From positions 1 to 23,319 of the forward strand of contig NZ_CASDOY010000028.1 of assembly GCF_949282365.1 (NCBI RefSeq): DNA of 23,319 nt, in the 5' to 3' direction. The position numbers and the translations under genes were made by a program. The notes under the pieces are model-generated. The model saw only the letters and a list, made by a program, of their open reading frames with translations. It searched no databases and was not told the DNA's origin. This DNA is from an uncultured Desulfovibrio sp. (lineage in GTDB: Bacteria; Desulfobacterota; Desulfovibrionia; Desulfovibrionales; Desulfovibrionaceae). Of this stretch, positions 1-7,303 are shown piece after piece. Position 1 is the first letter of the stretch; each line of letters starts with the position of its first letter.

Positions 1-408
1 CTCCGCTCCGGGCCGGGCACGGGCCAGGCGGTCCTGCGGCGTGCGCATCCCGCGTGCCCGTGGCGGCGCGGCGTGCGGCCGCTCCCCCGGGCAGTCCCCG
101 GCTGCTCCATCAGCCGTTCCCGATCTGTTCCCGGTCCGTTTTCTATCCGTTTTTTGTCCGCTTTCTGTCCGGCGCCGGAAGACGGCCGTCTGTCGCTCGT
201 CCCGCGCTTGGAGCCCTCCCGCAGTACGGGCGTTTTTCCCTGACCGCAGGATGACGGAGCGCCATCCGGCAGCGCCGTGGAGAGCCTGAGGGGCGCGGGG
301 GAAGATCGGGGAAATGGCCCCTGGGGGCCACGGACAGGTCCTGGGGCGTGTGGATACTGTCCACAGTTTTGGGAAGGGAAAGCCCTCAAAACGTCATGGG
401 TCCCGGGC
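1..408. other. Left-edge non-coding stretch
   Basis: No open frame here has a credible ribosome binding site or a recognisable protein. The reading frames present are arginine- and proline-rich, as expected from random GC-rich sequence. The stretch lies downstream of the leftward chaperone gene that ends at 409. Its one clear structure is the 11-bp repeat array at 116-170. If a gene lies beyond the left edge and runs leftward, this would be its upstream region, but the window does not show that. Confidence 0.5.
116..170. repeat. Five 11-bp tandem direct repeats
   Basis: Five consecutive 11-base units can be read with no gaps: GTTCCCGATCT, GTTCCCGGTCC, GTTTTCTATCC, GTTTTTTGTCC and GCTTTCTGTCC. 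The consensus is roughly GTTYYCKRTCC. Eleven bases is about one helical turn, so the same DNA face recurs, and the T-runs in units 3-5 are in phase. Direct repeats of 11 bp are the usual layout for PhoB/OmpR-type response-regulator sites. A bent-DNA element is the other simple reading. The units are seen directly; the role is inferred. Confidence 0.6.
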
Positions 409-798
409 CTAGCGGACCTTTTGTACCTCGTCGGCCCAGAAGGCCAGGACATCCAGGAAATCCTCCAGCGCGGTGAAGAGCGTGGTCTCCCCGGCTCCGG
501 CCAGTGCCACACGCATGAAGGCCATGATATCGTCCCCGTCCAGACCGAACAGGCTCTGGCCGCTCTCCCGGCCCAGACAATGGGCCCGCATCAGCCGCAA
601 CAGCAGTTGCCGGCCCGGTTCCCCGGCCGGTAGCGGGCCCAGACGGCTGTAGAGGTAGATGGCGTCCCCGTCGTCCGTGATCTCAAGATCCACGATGAAA
701 CGGCCGTCGAAACGCAGACGGCACAGGCCGTCGCCGTTGAAGGCCAGGCGCATGCCTGTCTGCCGCGAGAGGGCGTCCAGCAGCTCGTGTGCGGTCAT
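409..798 (-). CDS. CesT-like type III secretion chaperone
   Basis: A 129-residue acidic protein. The start at 798 is chosen because AGGAG sits 6 bases upstream and the family-like sequence begins there; the longer frame upstream is arginine-rich and lacks a site. An N-terminal helix (LLDALSRQTG, about 6-15) is followed by GLCRLRFDGRFIVDLE (24-39), then YLYSRLGPLP (48-57), a helix around 63-73, GLDGDD (85-90) and a C-terminal LEDFLDVLAFWADEV helix (111-125). This order and spacing match small dimeric CesT/SycE-type chaperones that hold type III effectors or translocators in the cytoplasm. No apparatus or effector gene is visible, so its partner would lie outside the window. A stand-alone YbjN-like protein is the main alternative. 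Confidence 0.6.
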   Translation of the reverse strand: MTAHELLDALSRQTGMRLAFNGDGLCRLRFDGRFIVDLEITDDGDAIYLYSRLGPLPAGEPGRQLLLRLMRAHCLGRESGQSLFGLDGDDIMAFMRVALAGAGETTLFTALEDFLDVLAFWADEVQKVR

Positions 799-1254
799 GG
801 TCTGCTCCTGTCGTTGACGTCTGCGGGACAGGCGGCCCGCCCGGTGCGTCCGTCCCCTGATCAAAATGGCTTATGCATCCACCGTGCCGTATCCTCCCGG
901 CAGGGCGGGGAGGCCCGCCGCCAGGTCTGCCCCGGGGCTTTTTCGTCCGTGGAGCCGTCCATGACCCTGTTCGGGGGCCGTCTGGAAGGCTGCCGGGGCG
1001 GCCATTCGGAAGGCCATCCAGACGGCCGGCCGGGAAGCCGTACGGGGATCGGCCGGGCCCGCGGGAGAGGGCGGGAAAAGCCAAAGCCGGGCACAGCCGC
1101 CAACGCCGTTGGCATGTGGCCAGAATGTCCCGACCGGGAGGTCCCGCTGGGCCTGGCATGTGCTGCCGTGGGGCAAGGTGTGGGCGTATCAGTCTATTTA
1201 TGTATGTAAAACAATAGGTTGTCTATTTTCTGCACATGGTTGCGCAACGCGCCG
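799..1254. other. Non-coding spacer between larB and the chaperone gene
   Basis: About 455 bases without a supported gene, lying downstream of leftward larB and upstream of the leftward chaperone gene. It holds the inverted repeat at 976-1027. Near larB there is an AT-rich island at about 1187-1230, which contrasts sharply with its GC-rich surroundings. Inside the island, AATAG and CTATT (1213-1227) form a short inverted repeat. A perfect 10-bp palindrome, GTTGCGCAAC, lies at 1239-1248. These two could form the 3' end of the larB transcript, but neither is followed by a clear U-tract. Confidence 0.5.
976..1027. repeat. Long inverted repeat with structured interior
   Basis: GGCCGTCTGGA at 976-986 is the exact reverse complement of TCCAGACGGCC at 1017-1027. 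The 30 bases between hold more G/C-rich self-complementary pieces, such as GGCTGCC against GGCGGCC, so a branched fold is possible. It sits about 180 bases upstream of the chaperone start. There is no T-tract on either side, so it is not a standard terminator. Confidence 0.55.
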
Positions 1255-2031
1255 TCAGGCGTGGCGCAGCAGCTTGGCTGCGAAAGCAGCGGCTCCGAAG
1301 CCGTTGTCGATATTGAGCACGGCCAGGCCGGGCACGCAGGAACAGAGCATGCCGTGCAGGGCGGCCATGCCGCCGGCGCCCACGCCGTAGCCCACCGAGG
1401 TGGGCACGGCCAGCACCGGGCAGGGCACCAGTCCGGCCAGGACGCCGGGCAGGGCGCCTTCCATGCCCGCCACGGCGATGATGAGGCGGGCGGCGCGCAG
1501 ATCGCGGATATGCGGGGCGAGGCGGTGCAGACCGGCCACGCCCACGTCGGTGAGGAAGCCGCAGTCATGGCCCCAGAAGCGCAGCGCGCCGTAGGCTTCC
1601 GCGCCCACGGGGATGTCGGCGGCCCCGGCCGTGACCACCATGATCTCGCCCCTCCCGGGCCAGGGCGGGCCCAGCTCGGGCAGTTCCCCGCCTTCGTTGC
1701 CCAGGCAGAACAGGCGGCATTGCGGCCACCAGCGCCCGGCGGGGAACCGGGCCAGCAAAAGCTGCCCCTGGGCTTCCGAGGCCCGGCTGACCAGGACGGG
1801 CGCGCCGCGCCGGCTGAGGCCGCTCACGGCTGCCACGAGCGCGCCGTCGGTCTTGCCCTGGGCAAAGACCACTTCGCCCAGCCCGGTGCGCAGGGCGCGT
1901 TCGTGATCCAGATGCAGGCCCTGCAGGCTGTCGGCCGCAGCGGCGTCCCCCAGGTGGCGCAGGGCCTGTTCCGGCGGGATGTCCCCCCGGGCCACGGCCT
2001 GCAGCAGAGTTGCGATAGCTGTTTGATCCAT
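1255..2031 (-). CDS. larB: LarB, pyridinium-3,5-biscarboxylate mononucleotide synthase
   Basis: 258 residues, the usual LarB length. LarB carboxylates and hydrolyses nicotinic acid adenine dinucleotide in the first step of making the nickel-pincer nucleotide cofactor of lactate racemase and related enzymes. The C-terminal half is PurE-like. Key stretches are LDHERALRTG and EVVFAQGKT (about 41-61), TAGAADIPVG (134-143), AVAGMEGALPGVLAGL (186-201), PTSVGYGVGAGG (210-221) and LNIDNGFGA (239-247), all typical of LarB. The start at 2031 is set by where family similarity begins; the upstream GGAAC is only a weak ribosome site. No larC, larE or larA is visible nearby. It is divergent from the ppiD-type gene, with about 150 bases between starts. 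Confidence 0.9.
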   Translation of the reverse strand: MDQTAIATLLQAVARGDIPPEQALRHLGDAAAADSLQGLHLDHERALRTGLGEVVFAQGKTDGALVAAVSGLSRRGAPVLVSRASEAQGQLLLARFPAGRWWPQCRLFCLGNEGGELPELGPPWPGRGEIMVVTAGAADIPVGAEAYGALRFWGHDCGFLTDVGVAGLHRLAPHIRDLRAARLIIAVAGMEGALPGVLAGLVPCPVLAVPTSVGYGVGAGGMAALHGMLCSCVPGLAVLNIDNGFGAAAFAAKLLRHA

Positions 2032-2182
2032 CGTTCCGGTATAGGGCAAAGCGCACGGCTTGTCAGCAGCCGGGCCGGAGACGTTTTGCGCCCCTTCTTG
2101 AGTTTCTGCCCGAATGCATCTATGGTTGTCCGTTGCCCGGCGTACAGCGGGCAATAAATTCCGTGTTTTTTTCGGAGTGCCC

Positions 2183-4135
2183 ATGCTTGATTATATCCGT
2201 TCCAATGCCCAGTCCTTCGGCGTCAAGGTCGCCTTTGCCATCATCATCCTCGTCTTCATGTTCTGGGGCGTCGGCAGCCTGACTGACGGCGGTTCCAGCA
2301 ATGTGGTGGCCAAGGTCAACGGCGAGCCCGTCACGGCCCAGCAGTTCGAGCAGGCCTACCAGCGGGCCGCGGAATACGCCATGCGCAACGACCCCTCCCT
2401 GACCCGCGAGGCCCTGGTGCAGCAGAAACTGGGCCGTCAGGTGCTCAACGAGCTCATCAGCGCCCAGCTGATCCGGCAGGAGGCCGCCCGGGTGGGCCTG
2501 AGCGTGAGTCCCCAGGAAATGCATCATGTGGTCTCGCAGATGCCCGTGTTCCAGGACGCCCAGGGCAAGTTCGATCCCGAAGCCTACAAGCGTACCATCG
2601 AGGCCCAGCGCATGAGCGTGGCCGAATACGAACAGGGCCTGGCCGACAGCATCCTGCGCGACAAGGTGCTGCGCACCGTGGCCGGCAGCGCCTGGGCCGC
2701 CGGTAACGAGGCCCGCCAGTATTATGATTTCCTGACCCAGCAGCGCACGGTGGAATACCTCTACCTGCCCGCCGCGGACTTTGTCGCCGCCGTGAAGCCC
2801 GGCGAGGAAGAGATCAGCGCCTGGTACGAGAGCCACAAGGCCGAGCTGGCCAGCCAGCCCCGTGTGGAAGTGGAATATGTGGCCGTGTCGCCCGAGACCC
2901 TGGTGCGTCCCGAAAGCGTGAGCGCCGAAGCCGCCCGCCAGTGGTACGAGGCCAACAGCCAGCGTTTCCGCCAGCCCGAACAGGTCAGGGTGGCCCACAT
3001 CCTGGTGCCCCTGGCGGAAAACGCCTCCGGGGCGGACGTGGAGCAGGCCATGGAAAAGGCCGCCCGCCTGCGCGCCGAGGCGGAACAGGGCGATTTCGCC
3101 GCCGTGGCCAATGCCAACAACGGCCCCCGGGCCGCCGGCCCCGGCGGGGAAGTGGGCTGGATCCAGCGCGGCCAGACCGTGAAGCCCTTTGAGGAAGCGG
3201 CCTGGGCCCTGCAGCCCGGCCAGCTCTCCCAGCCCGTGCGCAGCCAGTTCGGCGTGCATGTCATCAAGATGGAAGAACGCAAGGACGCCGCCGTGCAGCC
3301 CTTTGCCGAGGTGGAAGGCGAAGTGCGTGCCACCCTGGCCAAGCAGGAAGGCGTGGAAAAGATCAATGACGTGCTGGATACCCTGATCGGCGACAACATC
3401 AACAACCGTCCCCTGCAGGAAAGCGCGGCCCGTGCCGGCAGCTACAAGGATGCCGACGGCACGGAACAGCCCCTGCTCAAGGCCGAACGCAGCGGTCTGG
3501 TGGGCCAGACCGAGCTGCAGGAGCTGCTGGGCATCAGCGAGGAGATGGCGGCCAGCCTGATGAAGGCTCCGGCCAATTCGCCCGTGGATACGGCCCTTGA
3601 GGCCGGCGACCGTTACCTGGTGGTGCGCGTGCTGGCTTCCGAACCTTCCACCACGCCCAGTCTGGAACAGGCCCGTGACAGGGTCCTGGCCTCGCTGGTG
3701 GCGGAAAAGGCCCTGCAGGCCGCCCTGGAAAAGGCCGCGGCCATCCGCAAGGCCATGACCGACGGCCAGCTGCCCGCCGCGGACGCCGCCCGTGTGCAGA
3801 GCGCCAGCCTGACCCGCGATGGCGCTCTGGCTTCCTTCGTGCCCAATCCGGCCATGAACCAGGTCATCTTCCGCGCCAGGCCGCAGACCTGGATCGACCA
3901 GGCCTTCAGCGTCTGCGAACAGGCCGACAGCAGCAAGTGCGGCGCCCTGCTCTGCCGCGTGACCGCCGTGGAACAGCCCAAGGCCGACGGCTGGGCCGGC
4001 ATGGAAGGCCTGCTCACCGAGCTGGTGCAGCGCAAGCGCGTGGAAGGCATGTACCAGACCTTCATGCGCATGCTGGAACAGAAGGCCAAGATCGAGGTCT
4101 ACAACAGCCGCGTGCTGGAAAGCGCCGGCATCTAG
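2183..4135 (+). CDS. ppiD: PpiD/SurA-family peptidyl-prolyl isomerase, membrane anchored
   Basis: 650 residues, close to E. coli PpiD (623). A short cytoplasmic head is followed by one membrane segment (about 14-33, VKVAFAIIILVFMFWGVGSL). A SurA-N-like helical region follows (about 36-190), then a parvulin PPIase domain (about 268-368) with VRVAHILVPL, GGEVGWIQRGQ, PFEEAAWAL and SQFGVHVIKMEER. The long C-terminal part is a second chaperone-like region. The expected role is periplasmic chaperone and cis-trans prolyl isomerase, anchored in the inner membrane and helping outer-membrane and secreted proteins fold. The start at 2183 has CGGAG upstream and places the membrane segment near the N-terminus. 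Three cysteines near the C-terminus (VCEQADSSKCGALLC) stand out in an otherwise cysteine-free protein and could form a periplasmic disulphide. Confidence 0.9.
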   Translation: MLDYIRSNAQSFGVKVAFAIIILVFMFWGVGSLTDGGSSNVVAKVNGEPVTAQQFEQAYQRAAEYAMRNDPSLTREALVQQKLGRQVLNELISAQLIRQEAARVGLSVSPQEMHHVVSQMPVFQDAQGKFDPEAYKRTIEAQRMSVAEYEQGLADSILRDKVLRTVAGSAWAAGNEARQYYDFLTQQRTVEYLYLPAADFVAAVKPGEEEISAWYESHKAELASQPRVEVEYVAVSPETLVRPESVSAEAARQWYEANSQRFRQPEQVRVAHILVPLAENASGADVEQAMEKAARLRAEAEQGDFAAVANANNGPRAAGPGGEVGWIQRGQTVKPFEEAAWALQPGQLSQPVRSQFGVHVIKMEERKDAAVQPFAEVEGEVRATLAKQEGVEKINDVLDTLIGDNINNRPLQESAARAGSYKDADGTEQPLLKAERSGLVGQTELQELLGISEEMAASLMKAPANSPVDTALEAGDRYLVVRVLASEPSTTPSLEQARDRVLASLVAEKALQAALEKAAAIRKAMTDGQLPAADAARVQSASLTRDGALASFVPNPAMNQVIFRARPQTWIDQAFSVCEQADSSKCGALLCRVTAVEQPKADGWAGMEGLLTELVQRKRVEGMYQTFMRMLEQKAKIEVYNSRVLESAGI

Positions 4136-4152
4136 GAAGGATATCTGCCGGA

Positions 4153-4220
4153 GAGGAAAGCCTTTTGCTAACGGCCAAAAGGTGTTTCCCCGGCCCCCTC
4201 CTCCTTCAAAACCCGCTCAT
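4153..4220 (+). repeat. Gene-3'-end hairpin with C-rich tail, copy A
   Basis: GGAAA (4156-4160) and CTTTTG (4163-4168) pair with CAAAAG (4177-4182) and TTTCC (4186-4190) around an 8-base loop. A C-rich, G-poor tail follows, ending TTCAAAACCCGCTCAT. The layout and tail match the copy at 18059-18139. It begins 17 bases after the ppiD stop and lies just before a standard terminator. Confidence 0.5.
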
Positions 4221-4221
4221 C

Positions 4222-4250
4222 AGAGGCTGCCCGCAAGGGCAGCCTCTTTT
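4222..4250 (+). terminator. Intrinsic terminator after ppiD
   Basis: AGAGGCTGCCC (4222-4232) and GGGCAGCCTCT (4237-4247) form a perfect 11-bp stem closed by a GCAA (GNRA) tetraloop and followed by a short T-run. Confidence 0.92.
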
Positions 4251-4269
4251 CTGTCATGGTGTTGCCGGG

Positions 4270-4354
4270 CGTGTCCCCGAAAGCACGGGACAACGTACGT
4301 CATTAGTTATGTGGTGAGTATGCTGAACGGCGTGCCCCCGAAGGCACGGGACAA
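4270..4354. repeat. Two 24-bp direct repeats, 61 bp apart
   Basis: CGTGTCCCCGAAAGCACGGG (first 20 bases, from 4270) and CGTGCCCCCGAAGGCACGGG (from 4331) both continue with ACAA, giving 22 of 24 identical bases. The second copy contains a GTGCC/GGCAC hairpin and the first a GTCCC/GGGAC inverted repeat. The 61-base step is close to six helical turns, which suits two sites for one regulator. No gene starts close by; glmS begins about 530 bases downstream. Confidence 0.55.
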
Positions 4355-4883
4355 GGGCTACCGGCGAAAGGATGATCTTTATCCTGCGGGAGCAAAACAC
4401 CGGGGCAGGCGGCACACGCCGGGCGGGCAAGCGCGTTTTTTTTCAGGGATGCAGGGCAGGTGGCTGTTTGCCCGGCGTCCCCTCCTGACGCTACTTGCCG
4501 GGCCGGGACTTTACTGACAGAATAGCCCTTCCCTGCGGCGATTTCCCCTGATTTTGCGGGCGCCGTCCGTCCCCGGAGCGGGGATTGCCCTGTGGGGCAA
4601 AACAGCATATGAGCGTTTTTTGGCAGGATGGGGGGGAGCCTGGGGGCTTTTCCCGCCCAAGACGACCGGAGGCGGCCCCTCCATGGCCGCGCCCGGCGCG
4701 ACCGGGGCGTTGGCCGTTGCGGCGCGGCAGGCCCGGGCACAGACAGCCCGGCGGCGCGAGAGCCTCCGCGCTGCCGCTGCGGGCAACGGCTCAAGGCAGC
4801 ACGGTTCAAGGCCGCAGGGACGGGGCTTCCCTTCCCCCTCAGCGAGGTCCCCCCCGCCATCCCTTAGCGCATAGGAGGTCACC
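4355..4883. other. Long non-coding stretch upstream of glmS
   Basis: About 530 bases with no credible gene. It contains a loose inverted repeat (CGCCGGGCGGGCAA at 4417-4430 against TTGCCCGGCG at 4468-4477) with a T8 run inside it. Two hairpins abut: TCCCCG/CGGGGA at 4570-4584 and TTGCCC/GGGCAA at 4585-4600. I do not see the glmS ribozyme; the hairpins do not resemble it. The glmS promoter must lie somewhere here, but I could not identify -35/-10 boxes with confidence. Confidence 0.45.
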
Positions 4884-6710
<1,827 letters not shown>

Positions 6711-6739
6711 GCCGCAACGCCCTTCCCCATGATGCATCA

Positions 6740-6765
6740 GAAAGGACGCCGTGAGGCGTCCTTTC
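6740..6765 (+). terminator. Intrinsic terminator after glmS
   Basis: GAAAGGACGCC (6740-6750) pairs with GGCGTCCTTTC (6755-6765) around a GTGA tetraloop, giving a perfect 11-bp stem 29 bases after the glmS stop. The T-tract is short and interrupted. The inner ten stem bases are identical to those of the terminator at 18618-18643. Confidence 0.85.
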
Positions 6766-6784
6766 TTCGTCTGGCGGATACGGC

Positions 6785-6829
6785 GCGCCGGGGAAAGGAA
6801 GGGGGGCCTGAGGGGAAAGCCCTCTCGCA
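6785..6829 (-). repeat. Partial copy of the hairpin/C-tail repeat
   Basis: The + strand reads GCGCCGGGGAAA, then after a variable G-rich stretch CTGAGGGGAAAGCCCTCTCG. Both pieces recur at 19590-19629 in the same order. The opposite arm of the hairpin seen at 19637-19655 is missing here, so this looks like a half or decayed copy. Read as in the full copies, the element points leftward, away from the direction of glmS. Confidence 0.5.
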
Positions 6830-6977
6830 CTGGGCGTATCAGCATAACCTTTGCGATCTATTTCAAATAAATAAAGGACATCGTCTGTGCATGCCCGCTG
6901 CATGCTCCCGCACGCATCTGAAAACGTACGCTGGGGAAAGGGTGGGAGCTTGGCGGAAGGGGCTTCTCGTGCAGGCA
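6830..6977. other. AT-rich island and spacer before the tandem repeat
   Basis: A locally AT-rich run at about 6841-6875 follows TGGGCGTATCAG (6831-6842), which also occurs before the AT-rich island at 1181-1192. It is promoter-like in composition, but I could not place well-spaced -35/-10 boxes. A GCATGC-CCGCT-GCATGC inverted repeat lies at 6889-6905. AAAGGA (6873-6878) precedes a GTG (6887) and an ATG (6891), so a short leader peptide is conceivable but unsupported. Confidence 0.4.
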
Positions 6978-7112
6978 GCGACCGGATGGCGGCCGTAAGG
7001 CCGTGCCCGTTGCGACGGAGGAAGCTACGGGCATCGACAGCAGAGCGCGACCGGATGGCGGCCGTAAGGCCGTGCCCGTTGCGACGGAAGAAGCTGCGGG
7101 CATCGACAGCAG
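6978..7112. repeat. Two tandem 69-bp units with conserved hairpins
   Basis: Unit 1 runs 6978-7046; unit 2 starts at 7047 and is nearly identical through about 7112. Each unit holds CGGCC-GTAA-GGCCG, a 5-bp hairpin with a GNRA-type loop, then TGCCCGT paired over a 16-base loop with ACGGGCA (unit 1) or GCGGGCA (unit 2). The two internal differences are in the loop (GGAGG/GAAGG context) and at the last stem pair, where T-A becomes a permitted U-G. That suggests the stem matters. The array lies about 190 bases upstream of the hydratase start. Its class is unknown to me; a structured RNA leader or a REP-like repeat both fit. Confidence 0.6.
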
Positions 7113-7303
7113 GGATGAAGGGCCTCCCTTAAAAGCACAGCGCCTCCAATGGCATTGCCAAAGCATTTTGGCCTGTGGCATAGTGTCAGGTGCCAGATTT
7201 CACGCCCGCCGCATGTTCCATTGCCCCGTCGCCGTGGACGGGGAAAGGCCGGGCCTGCCTTTCATCGCCATCACGGCACAGCACAGACTACGCAGGAAGC
7301 AAG
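7113..7303 (+). promoter_or_regulatory. Leader of the hydratase gene; weak sigma-54-like match
   Basis: TGGCAT (7150-7155) and AAGCA (7161-7165) place GG and GC exactly ten bases apart, the -24/-12 geometry of sigma-54 promoters. The -12 box departs from TTGCW. GC-rich sequence produces such matches by chance, so this is only a candidate. An AAGGG/CCCTT hairpin lies near 7118-7131. No other clear promoter boxes were found before the start at 7304. Confidence 0.2.

Noticed and set aside
2032..2182. Strong divergent promoter between larB and the ppiD-type gene
   Set aside because: TTGTCC at 2126-2131 is a fair -35 box, but no -10 box lies at the right distance, so I do not call it.
4270..4354. 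CRISPR-like repeat pair
   Set aside because: Only two units, with a 37-base gap and no further copies; no cas genes are nearby.
4355..4883. glmS ribozyme or other known riboswitch upstream of glmS
   Set aside because: Hairpins are present, but they do not resemble the glmS ribozyme core, which is mainly a Firmicutes feature.
6978..7112. Protein with 23-residue repeats encoded by the tandem units
   Set aside because: Several frames are open across the array simply because 69 is divisible by three and the DNA is GC-rich. The conserved pairing argues for structure rather than coding, though a small frame remains possible.
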